DNA of 64,000 nucleotides from Psettodes erumei (lineage: Eukaryota > Chordata > Actinopteri > Pleuronectiformes > Psettodidae), in contig JAFBJZ010000825.1 of NCBI GenBank assembly GCA_016785225.1, positions 124,001 through 188,000 on the forward strand. The letters run 5' to 3'. Positions 42,392-54,008 of this stretch are shown here, piece after piece (positions within the stretch are counted from its first letter, which is position 1; each line of letters begins with the position of its first letter). The notes under the pieces were generated by a model. The model was not told the origin of the DNA. It worked only from the letters and a program-made list of their open reading frames with translations, and ran no database searches. The position numbers and the translations under genes are program-made.

Positions 42392-42991
42392 CCAGCACAT
42401 GGTCTGAGTGCCTCCACAGATCTTCTTTGTTCAGGGCCTCCAGACCTCAGCAGCCATTTTGACACACCCAGACACACACACACACACACACATGCACACA
42501 CCTGTAGAAAGTACACTGTAGCTAGATTGTATGTTTCCTTTTCTGTTATTCTTGTTAATAAATGATTATTTAACATACCTGTTGTCTGTTTAATGTTGCA
42601 CAAGAGTGAATTCCGCCAACCTCTACACGGTCAAGAACTCCAAATTCCTTCTACCTAAACTAGTTGTTAATCTGGTAATTTTGGTTCTAGTTATTAAATT
42701 AATTATTAATCAGAGTTCCAAATTGACAATTTAGTACTAGTTATGAGATTGATTTAATAAATTGGCTATCTTTCCCTTGTAACAAGGGTGGTGCCCCGAG
42801 GTGATCAAATGTATTAGATCCAATTATTTAATAATTAATAATTATTATTCTAATAATTATTAACTATTTTGGATAGCCAAACCCCAATAATTAGTGCCCT
42901 TAGTAGGCAACCTCAACAAAGGGTGCCCCAGCAAATGGTGCCCCCGTGAGGTAAAGAACAATTGGTGACCACGTGTTACGCTGGCCCAACA
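41428..42991 (+). mobile_element. Solo LTR of an LTR retrotransposon with target-site duplication
   Basis: The element begins TGTTGGG and ends CCCAACA, an inverted TG...CA terminus typical of LTRs, and is flanked on both sides by the 4-bp duplication ATAC (41424-41427 and 42992-42995). Inside are a TATAAA box at 41624-41629 and an AATAAA signal at 42557-42562, giving a plausible U3-R-U5 order on the + strand. Two CA microsatellites (42321-42387 and 42472-42492) lie within it. No gag or pol adjoins either end, so it is best read as a solo LTR left by recombination between two LTRs. Confidence 0.82.
42321..42387. repeat. (CA)33 microsatellite inside the solo LTR
   Basis: An uninterrupted CA tract, with a shorter one at 42472-42492. 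Confidence 0.95.
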
Positions 42992-43129
42992 ATACTATGT
43001 CATAGAAAGACAACAAATGTTCATAGTACAGTGTTTCTAAAAAGAAGTAGGATATTATGTTTTAAAAATGCAAAAAATAAGTAGAAGTAAGTAGAATATA
43101 CTGTAGTATGTTATAATAACAATAAAAAC

Positions 43130-44460
43130 ACTATGGCTATTATCTTCCCTCTCATCAGAGCTTTAGCCCATTCCCATAATATAGAGGGAGAGACACTCTC
43201 ATTATCATTCAGGGACAGGTATTCCAACTGTTCCTTCAGCATTTCCTGTTTGATTAAGGGTTCAGTCAGTAGTGAGACATTAAGTCTCCAATATTTAAAA
43301 TGTACATCTGGGTCTACACATATTTTGATAGTAACTGAAGCATGAGCTCATATTGGGATAGGTTCTATTTTACTGTCCTTGACTCTATGTAAATCATTTT
43401 TGGAGATGGCGAGTAGGTCTAATCTAGAGTAGCTCCCATGTACCTGGGACATGAATGTGAATTCTCACTCTCTTGGGTGCTGGGAGCGCCAAACATCCAC
43501 CAACCCCAGCTCTTCCATCATCCCTTGAAGTGCCATACTCTTTTTTTGTTTTGGATCCGTTATCTACAGGCAATCTATCCAATTTTCTATCCAGTATGCA
43601 GTCTCCTCCTATTACAATCATACCTTTTCCTTTTTCAGCCAGGAGGTAAGCAAGTTTCTTAAAAAAATGACGGGAGTCTTCATTAGGAGCATACAGATTC
43701 AGTATAGTTATTCTCGTGTCCCCTACTGTGCCCACTACCATCACATACTGGCGTTCCTCATCTTGAATCACCTCTTCATTATGGAAGTATATTGATTTAT
43801 TAATAAGGATAGCCACACCCCTTTTCTTTCCCATTTTACAGGGGGCAGCATACACCTGATCCACCCATTTTCTCTTCTCCTCATCTCTTTTCAGCTTTAG
43901 ATGTTCTTTCTCTGCAAAGTGTGTTTCCTGGACCAGTGCGATGGAGCATCCTAGATTCTTAAAATGATTGTATAATTTCTTCCTCTTGATGGGATTATTT
44001 ATCCCATTTATATTATATCTTACATAATTTAAAATAACCATGTTTAGTGTGAGGTCCATCTCTTGGCGTAACAAGTACCGGAGGGCTCTCTCATGCCTCA
44101 TCTCCTTGTCTTCTACTGTACTGATTCTCTTCTGCGCCTCGTTCAGTCTTTCCTCGTGCTTCGTGATTTGACCTTTCAAGTCCTCAATTGAGAGTTCCAG
44201 TCTGTCTAGGGAGGCTTTTGTCTGGTTGTGTCCATCTTGGTTTTCGCGTCTTACTTTTTTAAGCTCACTTAGAATTTCAAAGAGCTCCTGGCGATATGTG
44301 CCATCGGTGTTAGCTTTAGCATGGCTAGCTGGACTCACCGATCTTCTCTCCGTGTCAGTCCTTGTGTTTTCACATCTGCCCATGCCTTTGCTTACTTTAC
44401 TAGAGGAGCTCATTGTGCAAAACAACTTTGTGCAAAAATATCAAGTGTAAATCAAGTTGT
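43130..44460 (-). mobile_element. L1-like LINE fragment: ORF1 coiled coil fused to ORF2 endonuclease
   Basis: The minus-strand 333-codon ORF at 43424-44425 starts with a Ser/Thr-rich N-terminus and a long coiled coil (about residues 45-125), as in L1 ORF1. It then runs directly into an apurinic endonuclease domain: YNINGINNPIKRKKL, LVQETHF, RGVAILINKS, ILNLYAPNED and a GGD motif. The last motif reads GGDC rather than the usual GGDFN, so a catalytic residue is lost. A frameshift near 43500 interrupts the frame; decayed endonuclease continues in another frame to about 43130. The ORF1-ORF2 junction implies an internal deletion. Confidence 0.72.
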
Positions 44461-44899
44461 CAGTATGGATATTAACTTTTAGACAAGAGCCTTACTTTTA
44501 GGTTGTTGCCTCAATCATGACGTCACCGGAAGCCCACACTAATTGGTATTTTTACAGGGTTTGCCTGAGAGGATCTGCTGCCATCTGCTGGTGTCCTTAC
44601 GGGTCACAAATCATATTTGGTTTACTAAATGTATCCTTCACCAAATGTATCAGCATCCTTCAGCCATTGAACTGGATGGATCAAGCTTGAGGAGCATTTT
44701 TTGACCACAGACTGACCGCCTGTTACCTGTTTGTGGATGTACCTGCTTTGAAATGGATGGCTCGTTGGCCTAAGGTCCACTTTACTGTTCTTTCTATACC
44801 TGTTTAGGTGTTCCTGTTATCACTGACTCTCTGCTGCCTTGGGAGGTTTAATAAAGCCTTGTAACCTCCTCACTCTTTTTCTTCTGCTGCCTTGACAGG

Positions 44900-45785
44900 T
44901 TTATTCATCCTTTTCCATACATCCCCAGCAGGCTTCTTCTTCTCCTTTGTGGCTTGAACTGCTTTAGAGATGGGTGGGAGACTGTGTGTATCCCTGTTTT
45001 TCTCTTGCTCACTTTGTATAGTTTTACAAATTCAGAACTGTCCTCCATGAACAACTTAACCTTTTCCAGCTGATTTAATGGGTTGTTGTTCTGAGCAGCT
45101 TTCTTTCCTTTTCGTTGGCCCTCTACCATCTTACCCATGTTGTCTGATGACAGAAATACCCGTGTTTCATCTAGACATTTCTTTGTCATATTTTTGTGAA
45201 CAGCATACCACTTTCTCTGCAAATGTTGAGCTTCAGCTATGCTGTCATCCAGCTTGTTCCCAGTCTTGTTAATTAAGATTGTCTTTTTCAACCGCGACAT
45301 GTCATACTCTTCCTACACTCTCACCAGTTGTCATTTTAGCTGGCAAAATTGCTCCCTTGCCTCACACTCCCTCTGTTCACTGTCTTCTTTGATGCGGAGA
45401 AGTTTTTCCAAGTGAGCTGTGAGAGCCTCCGCACTTTGGAATGCGCTCATTTTTGCTGTCTTCTCCAAGAAGTGCCCCCAGACAGTGTTTCTCTTTGTCT
45501 CACGAGGTGGCTTTTCATCTTCATCAACTCAGCATGCTCTTCCTTTAGGATTGCGAGCTGTTCTTCCTTTTCAAACACCTCCTTTTTGCACATCTCTGAT
45601 TTTTCAAGAAAAGTAACATTATAATTTCTGAGAGACACATCATATTTCAGATGTTCTCTCCATATTTTCTTGTTTGCATTTCTCATCTGTAGCTGCTTCA
45701 GACTCTCCAACATCTGTTTGCCCTCCTCTATCCCTTCATCAAGCTCTGCCTCCTCATGGTGTTGCTTCAATATTTTAAACATGAT
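44900..45785 (-). pseudogene. Probable processed pseudogene of a CCDC42/CFAP73-like coiled-coil protein
   Basis: Read on the minus strand, coding similarity is continuous through 45782-45447 and, after a one-base frameshift near 45490 and two stops around 45310-45330, through 45300-44905. The protein is highly charged coiled coil. It contains WREHLKYDVSLRNYNVTFLE, then FLEKTAKMSAFQSAEALT and EAQHLQRKWYAVHKN, which follow the order of the CCDC42/CFAP73 (DUF4200) family of ciliary axoneme proteins as I recall it. An AATAAA on the minus strand (44905-44900) overlaps the end of the frame. Frame damage without visible introns suggests a retrocopy. The family call is from memory and moderately certain. 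Confidence 0.45.
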
Positions 45786-46249
45786 AGTGAGCTTGTCAGA
45801 TGGTCCTGTCCTCTCAGGGGTGGTACCTGTAGGTAGCTTGTGTGCTCCCTTCTCATGCCTGGGCTTGGAATTTATTTGAAAAGATTTTCAGACTGATTTC
45901 ACAATGCCCTTCTTCTGCACTCAAGATTCTTCACGAACCTTTCTCGGTCTTGGAAATGTGAAAAAGATGTGATGCTGTGACAACATCCCTTCCCAGCCCA
46001 GATGCCTCTGTTAATATCATCAAATACATCAACGCATTTATGATGAGTTACATGATCAAAGGGCTGTGTCTCATTGCAGAGGAAATCATGGTTATCATGG
46101 TCACAACAAGCGCAGTTACAGTTTATAAGTAGCCCTGCACTGTTCATGTGGCTCCATCGGGAGATGTTGCCCTTTATTTTGCTTAGAGATATGTTTCATA
46201 ATTTCAAAAATCAACTTTTAAAGAAAAAAAAGTAAAAAGGGAAAAATAA

Positions 46250-47490
46250 GACCCTCAAAGAGCTCTTCCCCACAGCTCCAGTTTTAGATCAGCCCCATCA
46301 AATTGTCCTGGATGTAGATGCCTCAGACTCCAGGGTTTGGGGCAATTCCCAAGACCAAAAATTACACCCATGTGCCTTCTTCTCTTGGTGCCTGACCCCT
46401 GCTGAGAGAAATTATGATGTAGGTAACAGAGAAAAATTAGCAATTAAATTGGCTCTAGAAGAATGGAGGCAATGGCTGGAGGGGTCGAAGCAACCATTAG
46501 CGGTATGGACTATCACAAAAATTTGGCCTGCATCCAGAATGCAAAATGGCCTGTCACCCCAGATTCACCTGGACCCTGGCTCTCCTGAAACGTTGGTTCT
46601 GGTGGCCAACCATGGACACAGACATGTCTTTGTGGCTGCTTGCCAGGTTTGTGCTCGGGGAAAGGTCGCACAACCACCCCTTGGCCTCCTCTGCCTTTTA
46701 CCGGACTCCCTCTTTCAGATGGTAACACCACTATTCTCACCATCATAGACTGTTTTTCCAAACTGTCCATTTCATAGCCTTTCGTAACCCAAACTCCCCT
46801 CAGCCCATGAAGGTGCAGATCTGGTTGTACCATATTCCACTTGCATGTCATTCCTATAGACATTGTCTCAGATTGAGGAACCCAGTTTATCGTGCAGGTT
46901 TGGAAAGCATTCTGCAAAGCTCTTGGTGTATTTGTCAGTTTCTCTTCTGGTTTTCACCCTTAGACCTTAGACCAATTGGCTCAACTGAGCAAGCCAATCA
47001 ACACCTTGAGGGAGCATTACAGTGCGTGGTTGCCAAGAACATTTCCACCTGGAGCAGTCACCATAGCTATAGCTTGAGTTAAATATGTGCACAACTCCCT
47101 TTCCAGCTCTGCCACCAGTGTTTTTTCCTTTGAATGTTCACTTGTATATCTCCTCCCATTGTTCCCTATTCAGGAGGATTCAGGAGGACCTATTCAGCCC
47201 TCTGTCCACACCCACCTGCTCTGCTGTCGCAAGGTCGGGAAGGCTGCTCCGGCTGCCCTGATGCGCACTTTAAACAGAAATCGCTGCCTAGCTGACCGAC
47301 ACTGTACTCCGGCACCAGTACACAGACCAGGTCAGAAAGTGTGGCTTTCATCTAAGAATATCCCTCCCAAGTCTGATGCCAAGAAACTCTCCCCTTACTA
47401 CATTCGCCCTCATGAGATCTTCAGCATCATCAACCCATCTGTAGTCAAACTCCATGTCTACAAGATAAAACCAAGGTTGTCGGGTCTTCT
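46250..47490 (+). mobile_element. Ty3/gypsy-type pol remnant (RNase H and integrase)
   Basis: The + strand first shows a degenerate RNase H domain (VLDVDASDS, HPCAFFSWCLTPAERNYDVG, EWRQWLEG; about 46285-46510). After a deletion come integrase pieces in shifting frames, including a GNTTILTIIDCFSK stretch near 46720 and a C-terminal LADRHCTPAPVHRPGQKVWL stretch near 47290-47350. Many stops and frameshifts make it inactive. Gag, protease, the RT core and LTRs are absent. Confidence 0.7.
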
Positions 47491-47499
47491 GTGCCCCCC

Positions 47500-47850
47500 C
47501 GCCCCCTTCTGTGTGGAGTTTGCATGTTCTCCCCAGTTTACTCCCACTTTTGATTGGAGACTAGGTGTGAATGTGAATGTTTGTTTGTCTCTATGTGCAT
47601 GATAGACCTGTGATAAAATGATGACCTGTCCAGGGTGTACCAAATCCAATCCAGTTTCATTTGTATAGCATCAATTCTCAAGGCACTTTACACAGTGAGG
47701 TAAAGACATCACAGTGTGGAGAAACCCAACAGTTCCCACAATGAGAAAGCACTTGAAAACTACACCTGCCCAGTATCAGCTGGGACTGGCTTCAGTGCCC
47801 CTGTGACCCTGAATGGATAAGCCATATTGAAAATGGATGGATGGATTACA
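47500..47850 (+). repeat. L2/SINE-type 3' tail ending in GGATGGATGGA, split by an insertion
   Basis: The segment gtgtggagtttgcatgttct...gacctgtccagggtgta is a widely repeated fish sequence. Its continuation, cagtatcagctgggactgg...ggatggatgga, resumes at about 47765. Between them (47642-47763) sits a piece of the dispersed repeat also seen at 13.3 and 39.1 kb. Confidence 0.65.
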
Positions 47851-47959
47851 AGAAAGAGGAAATATAAACATACAGTGTGATGGACTGCACCAACTGGAAA
47901 TGATTATAGTCCCACATTGACATGTATGTGAGAAAGTAATAAAATACAGAAAAACAGAA

Positions 47960-48800
47960 TGTTGTTATTTAAACTCAATATTTAATTGAAAATAGTACAA
48001 AGACATTTCAAATGTTGAAACTGAAAAGATAAATGAATATATAAATGCTCATTTTGATTTTGCTGGCAGAAACACAACTCTATGTGTTTGGGTACTGAGG
48101 AGACAAATTGCTGTAGTTTTGAAAGTGAAATATTGTCCCATTCTTCTGTGATATACTGTAGGCGGGTGACAGGTCTGGACTGCAGCCAAACCATTGGCAT
48201 CCAGAGGCATTGTCTTGCTGAGATAACGAGAGTCTTCCTTAAAGGAGATGTCGTCTGGTTGGCAACACACTGTATGGTGCTCCAAAACCTGTGTATATTG
48301 ATAAGCAGTAGTGGCATCTTCCCAGATGTGCAAGTTAAACCATGTCATGTGCACTACCCCCCCCCCCCCCCCCCAAACACACACACTAGTCTGTCTGCTG
48401 TTCAGCCTGGAGGACAGTCTCCACAATTGACCAGAGGACAGTTTTCTACTTTGCCTCAGTCCCTCTTGAATAAGTTCAGGCCCAGTGAAGGCAGCTGTGT
48501 TTCTGGATCTTGTTTAATAGTTCTTCTTTGCATGGTAGAGATTGAACTCCTGTTTGTGGTTGCAGTGATGAACCATGTTCACAGACAATTATTTTGTGAA
48601 GTATTCCTTGCCCATGCATTGATTTAAACTACAGAATCATGTCTGGTTTTAATGCAGTGCTACCTGGGGAAGTGTTACCTTGTTTCACTATTTGCGCAGG
48701 CAGTCGGTCACTGAATGGTGCACCCCTTTCCATCATGAAGTCTGAAAGACTCTCTCACTTGTTCTTTTTCTCCAAATCATGTTACTTATCTGCTGCCAGT
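47960..48800. repeat. Dispersed DNA-transposon-like repeat
   Basis: The words gtcccattcttctgtgatata, gggtgacaggtctggactgca, ggcattgtcttgctgagata and ctccaaaacctgtgta occur in this order in a repeat common in fish genomes as I recall. A (C)18 tract at 48357-48374 interrupts it. I see no transposase. Confidence 0.5.
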
Positions 48801-48992
48801 TAACCTTGTTAGTTGTGAGATTTTTATAAGCATTTTGGATCTTTAGTGGCACACCCCTTTGGTTTCCATTTGTACTGTGTCTTTAAGACTCAGCTGTGAA
48901 GAGTGGGAGGAAATTGTTTTGTTGTTGTGTTTCATACAGTGACTTTAAAAAGATTTTTTTTCATTTCATACCAGCGATATAAACAGGAACAT

Positions 48993-49019
<27 letters not shown>
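48993..49019. repeat. (TG)13 microsatellite
   Basis: Plain TG tract about 440 bases before the entrep1 start codon. Confidence 0.9.
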
Positions 49020-49023
<4 letters not shown>

Positions 49024-49139
49024 TCCTTATTCCAGCCTGTGGCCTTCGGGACAGGCCTGATACTGCCTTACCTGTAATTTCATGGTGAAAAATTACAGCA
49101 ACTCTATTTAACACGTGTGTAATAAAGAGCCTCGGTCTA

Positions 49140-49459
49140 TATTTTATTCCCAGATCTGAAGAAGATAGCCCACCTTGTTTACATGTCAGACATGGCCTAG
49201 TCTGCCCTGCCCTCCCCTCCCCCGTTCTGACTTTTCCCAACCTGCTGCCAAAATATGTGAAAGTCAATCCAAGCCCTGCTGTTCAGCCAGCATGTTATTT
49301 AAAACTGGACACCGTCATGGCAGGGGCACCGAGCAGCTCCACTCAACCCGGCGAAGACCCACCCTTCAATCCGTGAATACAACGCTTCTCTTCTCTTCTC
49401 TTCCCTTTTCTCTTCTTATCTGTTCTGTTTTCGTCCTGCCCACCGTTGCTCAGCCTCAG
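49140..49459 (+). promoter_or_regulatory. entrep1: Probable entrep1 promoter and 5' UTR
   Basis: The region carries GC-rich blocks, a TTTAAA-type word near 49296 and a CT-rich tract (49385-49420) before the start codon. An in-frame upstream ATG occurs near 49290, but family conservation starts at 49460. The transcription start is not determinable from sequence. Confidence 0.35.
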
Positions 49460-49738
49460 ATGTCGCTCCCTGTGGTGCTGCCGGGGTCTTGCTGTCCGGT
49501 TATCGGAGCTTCGCAGCTCGCAGAGCCGTCCTACCGAAACCGACCCCATGGTTTGTCTGCTTCTTCCCGGATCGCCAGCGGTGGCTCTCGTCTGCTGCTG
49601 CCCGGGCGCCCGCTGCTGTCGCTGGGCTTGCTGCAGCTGCTGCTCGGCGGCTCCATGGTGGCGCTGTCCTTTGGAGCTCTGTCCCTCAGCAACTCGCCCC
49701 CCATTCGAAACTCCTGTCCCTTCTGGGCAGGCTCCTCG
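49460..49738 (+). CDS. entrep1: entrep1 coding exon 1
   Basis: 93 codons: the conserved N-terminus, a Ser/Arg-rich variable segment, the first membrane span (SLGLLQLLLGGSMVALSFGA) and NSCPFWAGSS. Donor TCG|gtaagg. Confidence 0.93.
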
Positions 49739-52700
49739 GTAAGGTAGCCACGGGCTTTTAGATCATCATGGTGTATGGTATTTCAGTCTTATGACAACTG
49801 TGCCTCCAACAGCTAAATTAAGCTACAGTGAGAGATCAGATTCAGTACATTGCCCACAGAAATGTGGATTGGCCCTTGAGGCGTCTTCATATCAATAGTT
49901 TCAATTTAAACGGAAATGACGACAGACAATGCCCGACACCGCTTAAAGCATATGAACTGTAGCCGCTCTGCACTGGTTTCTATTAATGGCATTTATACTG
50001 GGTCTCTGGCAGTGATACGCCTCCACAAATTTATCACAACAGTGGCTAGATGGGTTCACTGAAAATCTAGGGGTGGCACACCAGGAAATATGTTATGCTG
50101 TTGCACTAGCCTACTGTATAGGCAGGGCAGTTGCTAGGAATTCTGGGCCCCCTGAAAGAATATCGGCGTGGGCCCCTCTACCCCATTCATTGCCACTTTT
50201 TTTTTGTTTTTTAACTGTATATTATGATGTTTTTCTTTGTTTTTCTGTTGGTGCCTGGTGTATAATCACTCTACAATGAGTTAGTGTATTATTATGTAAA
50301 TTATTCCCATTTTGCTGTGAAAACAACAACAACAAATCTTGGAACATTTAACCTTTTTCTATTTTCAAACGTCCCACCAATAGCTAACACATTTTTACAA
50401 GACCACGTTTGATACACATCATAATAACGTTATTGACCTTCGTCTAATACTCATAATTACTGAGTAGGACTTGAATGCGTCATAATACAATTCAATGTAG
50501 CCTCGTAACTGAGCGGTAGTGGTGTGCGATACTGCATATTTTGGTATCGATCCGATACCAAGTAAATACGGGCCAGTATCGCCAATACCGATACCGATAC
50601 TTATCAATAAATAAGGCGGATGCATCATTGAATTGCTAAATCTCAATTAATTTTCATGACCTTAAGTGTTTTTTGTGATGTTTCCTTTTTTATTATTAAA
50701 TAGTTAAAACTCAGGACAGAACTAGGACAAAGTTTATAATTAAATAGAAAATGCTTTATTATCAAATGATTTTGCGTGTCTAAATTACGTCACGTGACTC
50801 ATGTGACGGCGCAACATCTAAACACAAGAGGGGGAGGGGGAGCAAAGTGTGCGTGCTCTGCACTGACACAGGAGCGGCGAGTCCGGCGACCTGGCTGTTT
50901 CCTCTTTGCCGAAACCGCAGCATTGCAAACAAGAACGGAACTTAAAGTAAAGAATCGATCTCACCAGGCTAGTATCGACCCGATACCGATACCCACTTGG
51001 TATCGATACTATCGATATTTGGATCACCACCACTACTGAGCGGGTGCTTGGTGCTTACTGGAGCACTGTCCAACAGTAATATGTGTGAAACACACAGTCT
51101 GCTGTAGATAGCCTCCAAATTAGTAACGTTCAGTTATCTACATTAGGAATCCTTGCTGCTCTCACCCGATGATTTACAGCAGCCCCTGCGCCCCGTCAGG
51201 TACACGTTACAGACAATAAATGAATGAATGAATGAACGAACGAACAAGTAGGCGCCCTTAGTAGTTTTACTCTCACCGTTCTTAGAAAAAGTAATATCCG
51301 GGGCACCTGCTCTGTTGCTCCTAGCCCTGGCCTCCTTCTCAAGCCTTTTCTGGTGTCCAGATTTGTGTTTTTTCGGGGCCATCATCTTGATCTCCCTTGC
51401 TCCCTGCTGGAGTTTGCTCGTGTTCAATTCGAGCCGCGGTGTGGACCAAACCATTTTTAAGGTGCCATGGGGGTTATTGAAATTATTAAAATTAAAATAT
51501 TGCGTGACTTTGTAGCTTTATTTTAGTTTGGATTCATTACTATGAATATATATATTAGTTAAGCCTATGCATAATAATTTAGTCATACACTGTGTGTGGG
51601 CCCTGATGGGCTGTGGGCCCATAGAATTGTCATCACCTTTCCCCCATATGACGGCGCTGTGTACAGGCTACTGTATAATGATTCAGTTTGAGAGGAATCA
51701 CATACCTACATATTAGTTCCTGATTTTACAGTTAATGCTACTAATCATTTGATGTAGCTACAGAGAGAAACTGAGTGAACAGTTTGCGTTCCATAACAAT
51801 CCTGACGTTATTTGTCTGTTTAAACATGTGATGATGAGAGAGAGTGAGATGATTCACCAATTACACCAGTTGCTCTTTTCCTGAAGAAGACAATATACAA
51901 TATAATATGCTTTAATTTAAAGAACAAAGTTTTTTCTTCAAACAAAAAAAATTAAGAAAAAACATTGACTGTACAACAAAACATTTACTGGGACCAAGTC
52001 AAATTTAGAAACACCACACAGAAGCCTTGGGTAATTTATTACTTCAGTGTCTGCATCCTAAGGAAAAGAAAAAAGGACAAGCACAACTTTTAGTTCCAAT
52101 TTAACATTTAATTCATGGTTTCACTGATCCACACATAGAAAGTGATGGGCCTCGAGCCCACCAGATGTCCCTCAAGAACTGGGGGTGACCAGAAACAGGT
52201 CTAAAAGAGAGGGACCACTAGCAACAACACCACTTCAAATGAATGTCAGTGTTGCTAAACAAAACAACACTTTGATCAATTAGGGTTTCTTTTTCAACTA
52301 TTGATTTATCCACCAATAAGGTGTCAGATACTAATGAAAAATGCCCATCCCAAGTTCCTTAAGCCCAAGGTGATGTCTTCATATTGCTTCCTCGGCAGGC
52401 TAACTGTCCAAACCCTTAACATATTCATGTTTTTATATTTATATTTTATATAGAGATATAGAGATATAGAGAAAAGTGGAACATATCCACATTTGGAAAC
52501 TCATAAAACGGCATTTTTTCTTGACATTTTTCACAATAAATTACTTAAATTCTTATCAAATTGATTGTGATGTCATTGATGATAAATTTTCTATCAGCTA
52601 CCCAATCAACTGACCAGTTGTTTCAGCACTAGTGTAAATATGCATTTGTTATAATTGTGGCAGATGGGGTATCTGGGTTGACAAATATCTAACAGGTAAT

Positions 52701-53968
52701 TTGATCCTGGATCAGGTGTACTGCTGGTGTTTGGTTTTGTAAACAAACCTACATGCAGGAGACACACTGTCTATGTGTCTCACACTGTCGTAAAGAGGGA
52801 ATTCTATTCCACAAAATCTGTACCTAATAATATTTTTTCCTCTCCTTTCAATTCTGCCACTGTCAGCCCCTGTCACCAATACCAGACATATCAGGTTTTG
52901 TACACTTTTTCTGATGTTTGTCTTGACAATCTGCTTCTGTCTCACAGAACAACCTCCTAGAGCCCAGTGGTCTATGTAACACTTATCAGTTTGTTTTTCC
53001 AATATATGAAAGGATTAATAGGACATTTTTAATGTTAATTTTCCAAAAATATTAATTTGTCAGATCAATATTTACTTATCCATCCTCAAATCTGCTTTCA
53101 AGCATTAGAAAGTGTAGCCAAAATTTGCAACTCCTCCTACACCTAGAACAGCTAAACAAAGCAAGAGAGGCCAAAGAAGTATGCTATGACCAAAAGTAAA
53201 CCAAATCAATGTCAACATCAGTGTGGCTTTTCAACAATGTAGCTGAAGGGACAGCAACCAACAGTGTTAAGAAGCAACAGCCCAGAAACCTCTTGACATG
53301 CATTTCTTCCTTCCTGTATATTTTTTATATATCATATATATCTAGTATAATTTATAGTACTACTGTAAAATGTTATTTTATTGTACTTCAAAAATTGCAA
53401 GTGTCATACCACATTTTGTCATCATTATATATGAAACATATGAAGACATAATAAATGTAATGGCTTGAGTGTGAAGTGTAAAGAAAAGGTATTTATCAAT
53501 TTCAAGGCATCATTCAAACCAGGGAGAACAGATTCTACAGAATAAGGGAAAAAAATGAATTAAGAATTATACTCCATATTACTGTGTGGAACATAATGCA
53601 AAAAGGGAAATAAATATATCAAATGTAAACCAAAAAAATAGTGCAATGTAATGTAGAGATGTGTACTTGATTTGGGATCAGTCAGTTAACTTCAACAGTC
53701 ATGTCATCCCAGGCTATGCACTGTACTGTGGCTGCCAGGCTCTCCACACAATTAAAAGCTGGCATCTAGAAGGGAGGAAGTGGCTCTTTGAATCACTTCT
53801 CTCTTTTAGGAAGTGTGCTGTGGTATGGGAAATCAACAAAACAGCTGGCTTTGAGCAGGAAACAGAGCATGACATTATACATTATACAGAGAAAGAGAAC
53901 CATGAGATGAAACTGCATTGTTACCAGTGTTTTTATTTTTTTATTTTTTTACTACATTTCATTAGGTA

Positions 53969-54008
<40 letters not shown>

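Larger units (their letters stand above)
50121..51667 (-). mobile_element. hAT-like transposon remnant flanked by a 10-bp direct repeat
   Basis: The segment is bracketed by ctactgtata at 50111-50120 and 51668-51677, a plausible target-site duplication (8 bp is usual for hAT). Both ends contain GGCCC-rich words (50148-50175; 51598-51630). On the minus strand, 51385-51300 encodes a basic start (MMAPKKHKSGHQKRLEKEAR) like the N-terminus of ZMYM/TTF-type hAT transposases. The rest of the transposase is absent, and a separate MITE lies inside. Confidence 0.5.

Noticed and set aside
45078..45624. Plus-strand ORFs over the coiled-coil pseudogene
   Set aside because: They are antisense to the minus-strand similarity and have no motif of their own.
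48082..48627. 181-codon + strand ORF
   Set aside because: It lies in a dispersed repeat and crosses a poly-C tract; no protein motif.
49175..49459. N-terminal extension of entrep1 upstream of 49460
   Set aside because: The frame is open, but the extension is low-complexity and the conserved family start is at 49460.
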